Below are positions 1-9,937 of a stretch of 64,000 bases of DNA, piece after piece. The DNA comes from CAZYFH01 sp965249175. Its GTDB lineage: Bacteria; Acidobacteriota; Vicinamibacteria; Vicinamibacterales; UBA8438. Position numbers and translations under genes: made by a program. Within the stretch, counting starts at the first letter, position 1. Each line of letters begins with the position of its first letter. Under the pieces are notes generated by a model. The model was not told the DNA's origin. It was given only the letters and a program-made list of their open reading frames with translations, and searched no databases. The stretch is from positions 2,418,001 through 2,482,000 of the forward strand of contig OZ252227.1 of assembly GCA_965249175.1 (NCBI GenBank), read 5' to 3'.

Positions 1-1110
1 GATCTGACGATCGCCGCCGACAAGATCACCCCCGAAGCAATCAACTTCATGGCGCGATACGGGCGGGGTCTCATCTGCCTGTCGATGACGGGAGAGCGGC
101 TGGACGAGCTCGATGTGCCCATGGCCGTGAGCGAGAACACGTCCCGGTTCGAGACCGCGTTCGCCGTGCCAATCGACGCGAAGCACGTGACGACGACGGG
201 GATCTCGACGGCGGATCGCGCGGCGACGATTCGGGTCGCCATCGACCCCAAGACAACGCCCAACGACCTGTCGAAGCCCGGGCACGTGTTGCCACTGCGC
301 GCCCGTGCGGGCGGGGTGCTGGTGCGCGCAGGGCAGACCGAAGCCGCGGTCGATCTGTCTCGGTTGGCGGGTCTCTATCCCGCGGGTGTGATCTGCGAGA
401 TCATGAACGACGACGGCACGATGGCGCGGGTCCCGCAGCTGCGAAAATTCGCGAAGCGTCATGACCTGCTCATGATCACCGTCGCCGATCTCATCAAGTA
501 CCGGATGCGTCACGACCGACTCGTGCGTCGGGTGGCCTCCGCGGCGCTTCCCACCGATCACGGTGGGTTTGAAGTCATTGCCTACGAGAGCCTGATTGAC
601 GGCGAGACCCACATGGCGCTCGTTCGCGGGGACATCGGCGATGGACAGTCGGTGCTGGTCAGGGTGCATTCCCGCTGCCTGACCGGTGACGTCTTTCGCT
701 CGTCGCGGTGTGACTGCGGCCGGCAGCTGTCGCTCGCAATGGATCGGATCTCGGCCGAGGGGCGTGGTGTCCTGCTCTATCTGAACCAGGAGGGACGGGG
801 TATCGGTCTCGGCAACAAGATCCGAGCCTACGAGCTGCAAGACCAGGGGCTCGACACCGTCGAGGCCAATGAGCACCTCGGCTTCAAGCCGGATCAGCGG
901 GACTACGGGATTGGTGCACAGATTCTGGGCGATCTCGGGGTTCGCACGATGCGGCTCCTGACCAACAACCCGCGCAAGTTCATCGGACTCGAAGGCTATG
1001 GACTGGCCGTGGATGAGTCGGTCCCGCTGGAAGTCCCCGCATCCGAGTTTTCAGAAGCCTACCTGCGTGCGAAGAAAGAAAAGCTCGGTCACCGACTGAC
1101 ATCCGTGTAG
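1..1110 (+). CDS. ribBA: Bifunctional 3,4-dihydroxy-2-butanone 4-phosphate synthase / GTP cyclohydrolase II (5' partial)
   Basis: Makes both riboflavin precursors: dihydroxybutanone phosphate from ribulose 5-phosphate and the pyrimidine from GTP. The reading frame is open from base 1, so the true start lies before the window and roughly the first 40 residues are missing. The RibB part occupies in-window residues 1 to about 170. The RibA part follows, with its zinc cysteines in CLTGDVFRSSRCDCG (about residue 226 onward), the catalytic stretch LNQEGRGIGLGNKI, and LLTNNPRK near the end. Both halves look intact. A hairpin and a different promoter separate it from ffh, so it is probably the last gene of its own transcript. 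Confidence 0.95.
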   Translation, partial: DLTIAADKITPEAINFMARYGRGLICLSMTGERLDELDVPMAVSENTSRFETAFAVPIDAKHVTTTGISTADRAATIRVAIDPKTTPNDLSKPGHVLPLRARAGGVLVRAGQTEAAVDLSRLAGLYPAGVICEIMNDDGTMARVPQLRKFAKRHDLLMITVADLIKYRMRHDRLVRRVASAALPTDHGGFEVIAYESLIDGETHMALVRGDIGDGQSVLVRVHSRCLTGDVFRSSRCDCGRQLSLAMDRISAEGRGVLLYLNQEGRGIGLGNKIRAYELQDQGLDTVEANEHLGFKPDQRDYGIGAQILGDLGVRTMRLLTNNPRKFIGLEGYGLAVDESVPLEVPASEFSEAYLRAKKEKLGHRLTSV

Positions 1111-1172
1111 ACGGGGCTTCGCCCCAAGCCCCCCGCGCACGCTCGGTGGGACCCGAGAGCCCCACTCCGCGC
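1111..1172 (-). repeat. Dispersed GC-rich intergenic repeat (copy 1) with a hairpin after ribBA
   Basis: Starts with GGGGC-TTC-GCCCC (1113-1125), a tight hairpin 3 nt after the ribBA stop but without a T-run. On the minus strand the block contains a 17-bp word, GGAGTGGGGCTCTCGGG, found identically at 61538 on the plus strand. Both copies are followed by a second GC-rich hairpin containing GGCTTGGGG. The paired copies far apart in the window show it is a repeated intergenic element. Its role (terminator-like or REP/MITE-like) is inferred. Confidence 0.55.
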
Positions 1173-1206
1173 CCGCGAGGCGCGCGGTGCGCGTCTTGCC
1201 GTTTCG

Positions 1207-1236
1207 TTGACACCCGTTCAGGCCCTCAGCTACGAT
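1207..1236 (+). promoter_or_regulatory. Sigma70-type promoter of the ffh-rpsP-rplS operon
   Basis: A perfect TTGACA (1207-1212), an 18-bp spacer and TACGAT (1231-1236, 4/6 to consensus). Predicted start near 1243 gives a leader of about 57 nt before the ffh ATG at 1300. No other promoter is evident before rplS, where genes overlap or are closely spaced. Confidence 0.55.
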
Positions 1237-1299
1237 AAGCGATTGTGCGGGAGTCGCTTACGGCTCTCCTTGGCCAACCGAGGGCGCGGGACGCCCGCC

Positions 1300-2634
<1,335 letters not shown>

Positions 2635-2644
2635 CGCCGCGTGA

Positions 2645-2667
2645 CACGTGGGCACGCACGCCACGTG
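2645..2667 (+). promoter_or_regulatory. Perfect inverted repeat between ffh and rpsP
   Basis: CACGTGG (2645-2651) and CCACGTG (2661-2667) form a 7-bp stem with a 9-nt loop, centred 44 nt before the rpsP start. There is no T-run, so it is more likely an mRNA-processing or attenuating hairpin than a full terminator. The role is inferred. Confidence 0.35.
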
Positions 2668-2699
2668 CCGTGCAAGGACATGGAACACGAGGGGTTTGA

Positions 2700-2996
2700 A
2701 TGCTGACGATTCGCATGCGACGGCAAGGCGCAAAGAAGCGCCCCTTTTACCGACTCGTCGTCATCGAGTCGCACACCGCGCGCGACGGGCGCGCGATCGA
2801 GGTGTTGGGTCACTACGACCCGGCTGCCCAACCCGAGAGGCTGGAGTTGAATTGGCAGCGCCTGGCGCATTGGATGAGCAACGGCGCGCAACCGAGCGAT
2901 ACCGTGCGGACGCTCCTTGCTCGCCATCCTCCAGTTGAGGCGGCGCCGCTAGATGGCTCGGAGGCGGCGGCTATCACGGTATCTGCGGAACCATGA
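2700..2996 (+). CDS. rpsP: 30S ribosomal protein S16
   Basis: Small-subunit protein needed for 30S assembly. The 98-residue product has the S16 core GAKKRPFYRLVVIESHTARD and LGHYDPAAQPERL. The N-terminus (MLTIRMRR) is a few residues shorter than usual and the C-terminus has a short acidic and alanine-rich extension. A purine-rich GAGGGG lies about 7 nt before the ATG. Its last bases overlap khpA in ATGA, so the two are translationally coupled. Confidence 0.96.
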   Translation: MLTIRMRRQGAKKRPFYRLVVIESHTARDGRAIEVLGHYDPAAQPERLELNWQRLAHWMSNGAQPSDTVRTLLARHPPVEAAPLDGSEAAAITVSAEP

Positions 2997-3232
2997 GCCG
3001 GGCCAGAGACGTCGTCGAGGTCATTGGTCGTGCGCTCGCCGACTACCCGGATGCCATTGAGGTCACCGAACGCGAGCAGCACGACACGATTCGTGTCGAA
3101 TTGACGAGTGAGCCTGGAGATCTGGGCAAGCTCATCGGCCGGCAGGGACGTACCGCGGCTGCTGTCCGGACGCTCGCCCAGGCCGCCGTCGAGCCCGACG
3201 GCCTCCGTGTGATGGTGGATTTTCTCGACTAG
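2993..3232 (+). CDS. khpA: KH-domain RNA-binding protein KhpA (YlqC family)
   Basis: A 79-residue single KH-domain protein. The signature GKLIGRQGRT (residues 41-50) is the GxxG loop that contacts RNA. Family members work with KhpB in global RNA binding and ribosome or cell-wall related regulation. It lies between rpsP and rimM, its conserved place in many bacteria, and starts inside the rpsP stop codon (ATGA). Confidence 0.93.
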   Translation: MSRARDVVEVIGRALADYPDAIEVTEREQHDTIRVELTSEPGDLGKLIGRQGRTAAAVRTLAQAAVEPDGLRVMVDFLD

Positions 3233-3246
3233 GGGTTAGGCCGCGA

Positions 3247-3816
3247 GTGGGCACCGGACATGATCAACCGGTCCCGATGGTCGTGGTTGGTCGCGTGGCA
3301 CGCGCGCACGGACGACGAGGGGAGGTCGTCGTCGACCCGGAGACGGATTTCCCTGAAGCGCGATTTCAGGTCGGCAGTTCCGTCTTTACGCTCGCGGAGG
3401 GGCGGACCGTTGAGCGGTGCGTCACAAGCGCGCGGTTCCACCGTGGGCGCGCGGTGCTCGGTTTCGAGGGGGTGGCGACGATCGATGAGGCCGAGCAGTT
3501 GGCTGGAAACGAGTTGCGTGTGCCAGAGTCGACGCTCACACCGCTCCCACAGGACACGTTCTATGTGCACGATCTCGTGGGCTGCGACGTCCGAACGCTC
3601 GACGGCGCGCCGGTTGGCATGGTACGGGAGATCCAGCAGGCAGCCGGGGTGAGCCGGTTAATCGTCGGCGCCGCGGGTGGCGACATCGACGTGCCACTGG
3701 TAGATGCGATTTGCGTGCGCATCGATACCGCCTCGCGGTCGATCGTCATCGACCCGCCGGGCGGTTTACTCGAGCTGAACCAGCGTAACCGCGGGTCCGA
3801 TAGACGTGACATTTGA
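3247..3816 (+). CDS. rimM: 16S rRNA processing protein RimM
   Basis: Assembly factor that binds S19 and helps mature the 30S head. The N-terminal barrel begins VVGRVARAHGRRGEVVV, and the C-terminal PRC barrel includes YVHDLVGCDVRTLDG and VPLVDAICVRID. The GTG at 3247 gives 189 residues; an in-frame ATG at 3277 (MVVVGRVARAHG) is an equally good start and matches the usual N-terminus better. The 3' end overlaps trmD by 11 nt. Confidence 0.93.
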   Translation: MGTGHDQPVPMVVVGRVARAHGRRGEVVVDPETDFPEARFQVGSSVFTLAEGRTVERCVTSARFHRGRAVLGFEGVATIDEAEQLAGNELRVPESTLTPLPQDTFYVHDLVGCDVRTLDGAPVGMVREIQQAAGVSRLIVGAAGGDIDVPLVDAICVRIDTASRSIVIDPPGGLLELNQRNRGSDRRDI

Positions 3817-4564
3817 CATCGTGACGATCTTTCCCGAGTTGGTCCACGCGATCACCGGGACGGGCGTGTTGGGCCGCGCAGTCACCTCCGGCATCCTCGA
3901 CGTCGCCGTGCACGACCTGCGCGATTACGCCACGGACCGGCATCGGACGGTGGATGACGCGCCGTATGGCGGCGGGCCCGGGATGGTCCTGAAGCTGGAA
4001 CCGTTTGTGCGGGTCGTTGAGCGGATTCGGCGTGAGCGCGGGGTGCCGGAGGCAATCGTGCTGACGTCCCCGCAGGGTGACGTGTTCACCCACGCGGAAG
4101 CGGTTCGGCTCAGCCGCCTGCGCCACGTGGTGTTGCTCTGCGGACGGTACGAGGGTGTGGACGAGCGGGTGCGGGAGCATGTGGCCACCGAGGAGATGTC
4201 GATCGGCGACTACGTGCTCAGTGGCGGCGAAATAGCGGCCGGGGTCATCGTCGATGCCGTGGCCCGCCAGGTGCCCGGTGTCGTTGGGGACGCCGCGTCG
4301 GTGCAATCCGATTCGTTCGTGCGCCGGCTGCTCGACTGCCCGCACTACACGCGTCCGTCGGCGCTCGAGACGCATCAGGTGCCAGACGTTCTGGTGTCCG
4401 GCAACCACGGCGAGATTCGACGCTGGCGCAAGCGCGAGGCGGTACGGCGGACGCGCGAACGGCGCCCGGACTTGCTGGCCGACGCCAGCCTGGACGATGA
4501 GGAACTAGAGCTCTTGCGGGAGCTTGAGCAGGCCGACGAACCGAAGACGGGAGCAGGCGTATGA
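3806..4564 (+). CDS. trmD: tRNA (guanine-37-N1)-methyltransferase TrmD
   Basis: Methylates G37 of tRNAs reading CNN codons, using S-adenosylmethionine bound in a trefoil knot. The 252-residue product has MTFDIVTIFPELV at the start, the knot motifs CGRYEGVDERVREH and DYVLSGGEIAAGVIVDAVAR, and the substrate segment HYTRPSALETHQVPDVLVSG. It starts with GTG inside the end of rimM and its stop overlaps the rplS ATG, so all three are coupled. Confidence 0.97.
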   Translation: MTFDIVTIFPELVHAITGTGVLGRAVTSGILDVAVHDLRDYATDRHRTVDDAPYGGGPGMVLKLEPFVRVVERIRRERGVPEAIVLTSPQGDVFTHAEAVRLSRLRHVVLLCGRYEGVDERVREHVATEEMSIGDYVLSGGEIAAGVIVDAVARQVPGVVGDAASVQSDSFVRRLLDCPHYTRPSALETHQVPDVLVSGNHGEIRRWRKREAVRRTRERRPDLLADASLDDEELELLRELEQADEPKTGAGV

Positions 4565-4905
4565 AGGCGATTGAGGCAGTGGAGGCCCCGCAACTCGTGG
4601 AGCGACCGGATATGCGGACGGGCGATACGGTCCGCGTGCACGTCAAGGTGCGGGAAGGCGAGAAAGAACGGATTCAGGTGTTCGAGGGGTTGATCATCGG
4701 CCAGCATCGGGGTGGCTCTCGTGCGACATTTACCGTCCGGAAGGTGTCGTTCGGCCAAGGCGTCGAGCGGATCTTTCCGTTGCATTCCCCGATGATCGAC
4801 AAGATCGACGTCGTGCGCTCGGCGCGGGTTCGCCGCGCCAAGCTGTATTTTCTGCGCAAACTCCGGGGCAAGGCCGCGCGCATGCGCGAGCGCCGGCGGA
4901 CGTAG
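4561..4905 (+). CDS. rplS: 50S ribosomal protein L19
   Basis: Protein at the 30S-50S interface. The 114 residues include the family core GDTVRVHVKVREGEKERIQ, FEGLIIGQHRGG, and the basic C-terminal LYFLRKLRGKAARMRERRRT. It overlaps the trmD stop as ATGA. It is the last gene of the ffh operon; rnhB, often next in other genomes, is absent and a repeat-containing spacer follows. Confidence 0.97.
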   Translation: MKAIEAVEAPQLVERPDMRTGDTVRVHVKVREGEKERIQVFEGLIIGQHRGGSRATFTVRKVSFGQGVERIFPLHSPMIDKIDVVRSARVRRAKLYFLRKLRGKAARMRERRRT

Positions 4906-4944
4906 GTCCAGCAGCTCGCGGCAAGCGTCCCGCCGCATTCGACC

Positions 4945-5018
4945 GGCGAGGCATCCCGCCCGGCGGGCGCGCCGCGCGATCAGGCGAGGCATCCCGCTGG
5001 CGGCGCGACGCGTGATCA
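4945..5018 (+). repeat. Tandem imperfect 36-38 bp repeat in the rplS-TPR spacer
   Basis: Two head-to-tail copies, 4945-4982 and 4983-5018, each beginning GGCGAGGCATCCCGC and ending in GATCA. The preceding block 4927-4960 matches 12747-12780 (before nagZ) at about 28 of 34 positions, so this belongs to a dispersed intergenic family. The rest of the 220-bp spacer holds only a weak promoter (TAGGAT at 5091-5096) and a GGGAGG ribosome site. Confidence 0.5.
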
Positions 5019-5128
5019 TCTGACAGCGGTACGCCAATTCGGCTACTCCGACGCCCACCGGCGCTCGTTCCGACCCCCGTCGCTGTTTGATAGGATCGAA
5101 TTATCGGGAGGTGTGCCTCTAACAGCCT

Positions 5129-7242
5129 ATGTCCACGCGCCGGGAGCGCCTGCGCAAGGCCGAAAAACTGCTGCGACAGGGCCGTCTTGAACCGGCCATC
5201 GCCGAATACGTTGCGTTGATCGAGGAGGAGCCCACGGACTGGGCGACGACCAACGCGCTCGGGGACCTCTACGTCCGCGCGAAGCAGATCGACCAAGCCG
5301 TCGGCCAATACACTCGCATCGCCGATCATTTCTGGAAAGAGGGGTTCTTCCCGAAGGCAGCCGCCCTCTACAAGAAGATCCTGAAGGTCAAGCCGACGGA
5401 CGAACCGTCGCTCATGCGGGTTGGCGACATCTCGGCCCAGCAGGGCAAGCTCGTCGATGCGAACGCGGCGTTCACCGCGATCATCGCGCTGCGCCGCAAG
5501 CGTGGGGACGCCAACGCCGCCAACGAGGTGGTCGTTCGGCTAGGCGAGGTCGACCCGCACGATCTCGGCGCGCGCCGCTCGGCGGCACAGGCACAGGTCG
5601 AGCTGGGTCGTCTGCCGGAGGCTATCGAGGCCATGGGCCAGCTCGCGGCCGATCTCAGCGCGGAGGGGAAGACCGCCGATGCGGTCGAGGTGCTCAAGAC
5701 CGTCGTCGAGCTCGACCCTGCCAACGTCGCGAGTCGAGCGCGGCTCGCGCGGATCTATCTGGCCACGGGCAACCTTGGGGCGGCGCGCGAATACCTGACG
5801 GCGGAAGTTGCCGGTGACGACCCCGCGATGTTGCTGGCCGTCGCCGAGCTCAAGCTGCGAGGCGGCGATGGAGAGGCCGGGCGAGACGTCATCCGCCGGG
5901 TCATTGGCTTGAGCCCCGACGCGTCGGAGCAGGTCATGGCGCTCGCCGCCTCGCTGTCTGACGCGGATGCCGGTGCCGCGTTCGTCTGCGTGGATGAGTT
6001 GGCCGAGGTGGCTATGCGGTCCGAGGACTGGGAGGCCGCAAGCGTGCTGCTGCAGGAGTTCACGGAGCGCGTACCGCGTCATGTCGACGCGCTCGTGAAG
6101 CTGGTCGATGTGTGTGTCGATGCCGGGCTCGACGAGGCGCTCATCGCTGCGCAGGCGGAGTTGGCCGAAGCGTACCTGGACAAGGGGCAGGTGTCGGAAG
6201 CCAGCGTCATCGCCGAGGACCTCGCTGTCCGCGAGCCGTCGAACGAGGCGCATGAGGATCGCTATCGACGCGCCCTGGTGGCGGCGGGCGATCCCGATCC
6301 GGACGCGAAGGTCGCGGAACGATGCCGCATAGGGGCCGCGGAGGGCGGCGTGTCGGGCGGATTGGACGATCTCGGCGCCGACTTCTTCGATGAGCCAGCA
6401 CCGGCCATCGCCGGGTTGCAGACCGGCACGCACGATGCGGCGCGCGACGAACCCGTGGCGGCGGTCAATCTGGGTGCCGTGGCACCGGCGACCCAAGCCG
6501 AGGGCGTGATCGACCTGAGCGAGGGTGGGCTCGACCTGTCGGGTCTGTTCGCCGAGGACTTCGCGCTGGCAGCAGCGCCGCCGGCCCCGGCACCGCCTGC
6601 ACCTGCCGCTGGCACCGGTTACGGCGGCGCGACCCGCGCCAGCCGCGCTAATGGGCGGCGCGCCGACGGGCGGCACTATGGAAATCGATTTGACGTCCGT
6701 CCTCGGCAACCTGGAAGGTCTGGCGCGGCCAGGGCGCCCTCGCCACCCGCGCCAGCGCCCGCGCCGGATCGACCGTCGGTGCCGGCGGGGATGCCACGTG
6801 CCCCGAAGCTGGACGATGTGTTCGACCAGATGAGCGACGAAGCCGCCAGCGACGCGTCGGTCGAGGACGCCGCGGCCCAGCAATACCAGCTCGGGCTGAG
6901 CTATCGGCAGATGGGCAAGCTCGATGAGGCCATCGGATCGCTCGAGACCGCGGCCCGGTCGCCGCGGTATCGCTTCAACTCGGCGGTCATGCTGGGGCGG
7001 CTCTATTTCGACAAGCAGGAGCCGGCCGGGCGCTCGACTGGCTGGAGCGCGCCGCGGAAGCACCGGCCCCCTCCGAAGAGGATCATCGAGCGTTGCTGTA
7101 TCACCTCGGCGTGACGCTCGAACGACTCGGCGAGACCGCTCGGGCGTTGGGGGTCTTGATGGAGCTACAGTCCGACGCTGGCGAGTATCGCGATGTCGGC
7201 GAACGGGTGGGGCGTCTGTCGCGCTTGCAGACCGGAGGCTAG
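5129..7242 (+). pseudogene. TPR-repeat protein, frame-disrupted at three places
   Basis: The N-terminal 500 residues are tandem TPRs (KAEKLLRQGRLEPAIAEYVA, then further repeats to about residue 380), followed by a Pro/Ala-rich linker and a last TPR block. The main frame runs to a stop at 7114. Between about 6645 and 6715 the plausible sequence (MEIDLTSVLGNLEG) is in the +1 frame. After about 7022 the TPR sequence continues in another frame (ALDWLERAAEA... LYHLGVTLERLGE) to a stop at 7242. Either the gene is decaying or the sequence contains three small indels. Likely a protein-protein interaction scaffold; partner unknown. Confidence 0.65.
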
Positions 7243-7258
7243 GGCCCGAACCCCCAGC

Positions 7259-7519
7259 ATGCGCGGACGAGTGAGTCATCTGCTGCGTGTGATGTATTTC
7301 GTGGCGGTTGGCCTCGTGCTTCTCGTGGCGCCGTGGACGACGTTTTGGGATCGCAACGTCTTCGTCGAGTCGTACCCGCTGGCAGAAGCCCTGTGGACGA
7401 CATCCATCGCTCGGGGCGGCGCGTCCGGTCTCGGCATCCTCAACCTGGGAGCCGGACTGGCAGACTTGTCCGCGCTCCGGTGGCGGGGCGCCGGGGGGGG
7501 GGCTAGCAGCCGGTCGTGA
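7259..7519 (+). CDS. Small two-helix membrane protein, function unknown
   Basis: An 86-residue product from ATG 7259, starting MRGRVSHLLRVMYFVAV, with one clear transmembrane stretch (about 10-26) and a weaker Ala/Gly-rich hydrophobic stretch (about 52-72). The charge pattern suggests a cytoplasmic N-terminus. A run of ten G (7493-7502) near the 3' end alters the C-terminus if its length changes. The stop overlaps the GTG of thiE. No family recognised. Confidence 0.6.
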   Translation: MRGRVSHLLRVMYFVAVGLVLLVAPWTTFWDRNVFVESYPLAEALWTTSIARGGASGLGILNLGAGLADLSALRWRGAGGGASSRS

Positions 7520-8220
7520 GTAGCGGCACGCTGCGTTCCGATGGGCGGGCGATCGTCTGCCTCGTGACAGACCGTCAGCGCTCGGCCGCCGAGTCCACGT
7601 CGGACGGTGCGGCGTGCGACGCGCTGGTCGCGCTCGCGGTTGATGCTCGGCAGGCAGGCATCGATCTCATCCAGGTGCGTGAGCGGGGTCTGACGGACCG
7701 GGCTCTACTCGGTCTGGTCGAGCGGATGCTCGCGGCGACCGATGGCAGCGACACGCGGGTGGTCGTCAACGACCGCATCGACATCGCGTTGGCCGCACGG
7801 GCCCATGGTGTGCATCTCACGTCGTCGGCGCCGCCGGCGAGGCGGGTCCGCCCGCTGGCGCCGGCATCTTGGATCATCGGTCGGTCCGTGCATCGCCTCG
7901 ACGAGGCGCGCCGCGCGGAGGCGGGCGGCGGCCTCGATTACCTCGTCTGCGGCACGGTGTACGAGACCAAGTCGAAACCGGGGCAACAACCGCTCGGGAT
8001 CGCAGGCCTCGCCGCGGTGACCGGCGGCGTCGTGCTCCCGGTGTTCGCGATCGGTGGCATCAGCGTGACAAACGCGTCGTCGGTAGCGGGCGCTGGCGCC
8101 GCCGGCATTGCCGCGATCGGTCTGTTTGCCGACGTCGCGGGAGGGGAAGCCCAGTACGGTCTCTTCGGGTGCGTTGGCGCGCTCCGTGACGCGTTTGACA
8201 AGGGCAGGGGGCTCGTCTAA
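7516..8220 (+). CDS. thiE: Thiamine-phosphate synthase family protein (ThiE/TenI), paralogue 1
   Basis: TIM-barrel enzyme coupling the thiazole and pyrimidine moieties into thiamine phosphate. Visible: IQVRERGL (phosphate and pyrimidine site), VVVNDRIDIALA, GVHL, IIGRSVH, LVCGTVYETKSKPG and VFAIGGIS. At 234 residues it is slightly longer than usual because of an N-terminal extension. GTG start overlaps the preceding gene by 4 nt. A second paralogue lies at 52652-53284; this copy keeps more canonical active-site residues and is the better ThiE candidate, but a TenI-like regulatory role cannot be excluded. Confidence 0.85.
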   Translation: MSSGTLRSDGRAIVCLVTDRQRSAAESTSDGAACDALVALAVDARQAGIDLIQVRERGLTDRALLGLVERMLAATDGSDTRVVVNDRIDIALAARAHGVHLTSSAPPARRVRPLAPASWIIGRSVHRLDEARRAEAGGGLDYLVCGTVYETKSKPGQQPLGIAGLAAVTGGVVLPVFAIGGISVTNASSVAGAGAAGIAAIGLFADVAGGEAQYGLFGCVGALRDAFDKGRGLV

Positions 8221-8234
8221 CGTCGAAACAGCCC

Positions 8235-9053
8235 GTGAGCGAGACCAGTCAACACGGTTTTGGCGCGAGTTTGCGCGAGGCACGCGAGCGGCGCGGGGTG
8301 ACCCTGCGCCAGATCGCCGTCTCGACCAAGATCTCGATGTCGGCACTCGAAGCGCTCGAGCGCAACGACGTGTCGAGCCTTCCCGGAGGGATCTTCACGC
8401 GATCGTTCGTCCGATCCTACGCGTCCGAGGTCGGTCTGGACCCGGAAGCGACGTTGAGAGGGTTTCTCACCCAGCTTGGCACCGATAGCCCGGTCGAAGG
8501 GCAACCGCGAACCGAGTCGCACGAGCACAGCGTGTTCCAGAGCCAACAACGCATGGCCGGGACAGTGTTGGGTCTGCTGCTGCTCGCCGTGCCAATCGCG
8601 GCGCTGCTCGTCTTTATCGGCGTGCGCGGCGGTGAGGAAGCGGCGGCCGGCGCCGAGCCGGGCGCCGGCGAGCTCGTGACAGCCGCTGCCTCCGATCCGA
8701 CGCTCGCTACGGCACTGCCACCGCTCCGGCCGCCGCCAGTCTCGGCGCCACCGTCCCCCGTGCGTCCGGTTGGCGAGGCGGCGGCCGTCGGTCCGCTGAC
8801 CATCGACATCCATCCCAGCGCGGACTGTTGGGTATCGGCTACAGTGGATGGGGAGCGGAAATTCTCCCGGGTGATGCTGGCGGGCGATCGTGTGGTACTG
8901 GAAGCCGACCAGGAGATTGTCGTCATCGTGGGTGACGCGGGCGCGTTCGCGTATGCCATCAATCAACGGCCAGGCAGGTCGCTCGGCGCGAGTGGCGAGG
9001 TAAAGACGGCGACCATCACACGCGGCAACTATCGCAGCTATACGACGCAGTAG
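8235..9053 (+). CDS. RodZ-like HTH membrane protein
   Basis: A 272-residue bitopic membrane protein. N-terminal XRE-type HTH (SLREARERRGVTLRQIA... IFTRSFVRSYA, residues 10-70), a transmembrane helix (about 109-131, VLGLLLLAVPIAALLVFI), an Ala/Pro linker, and a C-terminal periplasmic beta domain (TIDIHPSADCWVSATVDGE, about 188-270). This is the architecture of RodZ, which links MreB to the elongasome, although in several lineages such proteins sit apart from mre genes. GTG start, 14 bp after thiE. Confidence 0.8.
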   Translation: MSETSQHGFGASLREARERRGVTLRQIAVSTKISMSALEALERNDVSSLPGGIFTRSFVRSYASEVGLDPEATLRGFLTQLGTDSPVEGQPRTESHEHSVFQSQQRMAGTVLGLLLLAVPIAALLVFIGVRGGEEAAAGAEPGAGELVTAAASDPTLATALPPLRPPPVSAPPSPVRPVGEAAAVGPLTIDIHPSADCWVSATVDGERKFSRVMLAGDRVVLEADQEIVVIVGDAGAFAYAINQRPGRSLGASGEVKTATITRGNYRSYTTQ

Positions 9054-9134
9054 TGGACTGAGGGTCCCGCGCTGCCAGGCACCACGCGGCGGGAGCGGTC
9101 CGTCCGTCCTTACCCACAACACACCTGATCGCCG

Positions 9135-9734
9135 ATGGACCTCGGTATTCGCGGACCGTTTCTCGAGTTGTTTCGACGCGGCGACACGCCCCGCGAGGTC
9201 CGGCTCCTCGCCGCGCGCGGCGGGCTCGCTCCGCCGGCCGGCGAGCAATTGGCGCTGTTGTTGATGCTTGCCGATGACCCGGACGTCGAGGTGGCCGTCT
9301 CGGCGACGGAGACGATGGACGGAATTCCGGAGGCGCTTCGCACGTACTTCGCCGAGCGGGGCGTGCACCCGGCCAATGCCGCGCGCGCGGACGAAGGGCC
9401 GCTCGTCGATCTCGAGATCCCGCTGCCAGATGTGCCGGAGGCTGAGCCGGACTCCGCGAGTGCCCCAAAGATGTTGTCGCAGCTGCCCGTGATCGACCGC
9501 ATCAAGCTGGCGATGAAGGGCACACGTGAACAGCGGAACGTCCTGGTGCGGGATGCGAACAAGCTCGTGGCGTCGGCGGTGATCAGCAGTCCCAAGCTCA
9601 GCGAGTCGGAGATCGAGAGCTTCGCGCGGATGACGAACGTGTCCGAAGAGGTGCTCCGCCTCATTGGGAACAACCGGAGCCCCGGCGCGCGGATGCGCCC
9701 CGCGTCGCGTTATCGCTTGCTGCGTCCCTGTTGA
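9135..9734 (+). CDS. Uncharacterised protein, C-terminus apparently truncated
   Basis: The 199-residue product has an alpha-helical N-terminal half (LELFRRGDTPREVRLLAARG), an acidic linker (90-115) and a helical block ending FARMTNVSEEVLRLIGNNR. The last 18 residues (SPGARMRPASRYRLLRPC) are arginine-rich and look like read-through of non-coding sequence. The stop falls inside the convergent gene at 9710-9937. I recognise no family and suspect a deletion removed the original 3' end. Confidence 0.55.
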   Translation: MDLGIRGPFLELFRRGDTPREVRLLAARGGLAPPAGEQLALLLMLADDPDVEVAVSATETMDGIPEALRTYFAERGVHPANAARADEGPLVDLEIPLPDVPEAEPDSASAPKMLSQLPVIDRIKLAMKGTREQRNVLVRDANKLVASAVISSPKLSESEIESFARMTNVSEEVLRLIGNNRSPGARMRPASRYRLLRPC

Positions 9735-9937
9735 CGTCGAGGCTGACGCTGCTTCTCGATCCGCCACTCCGAGCGCATCTGCGACAACCCATCCATGTAC
9801 ACGGCTGCGCGGGCGCGCGTCGTCTCGTCGCCCAGCGTCTTGAGGATCTCGACGGCGCGCTCCAGGTCCCGCTCTATCGTGGCGGCCGTCGCTCGAGAGT
9901 AGAGACGCTTGATCTGTTCGATCTGATTTTGGCTCAT
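9710..9937 (-). CDS. Small helical protein, function unknown
   Basis: A 75-residue, highly charged, mostly helical product (MSQNQIEQIKRLYSRATAAT...) with a basic tail. Its ATG overlaps the TGA of the family X polymerase gene as ATGA, so it is translationally coupled and is the last gene of that operon. Its 3' end overlaps the convergent gene by 25 nt. No motif recognised. Confidence 0.55.
   Translation of the reverse strand: MSQNQIEQIKRLYSRATAATIERDLERAVEILKTLGDETTRARAAVYMDGLSQMRSEWRIEKQRQPRRQQGRSKR

Noticed and set aside
5540..7279. A 579-codon open frame on the minus strand
   Set aside because: It is antisense to the TPR gene; its sequence is Arg/His/Leu-rich with no motif, as expected for a shadow of high-GC coding DNA.
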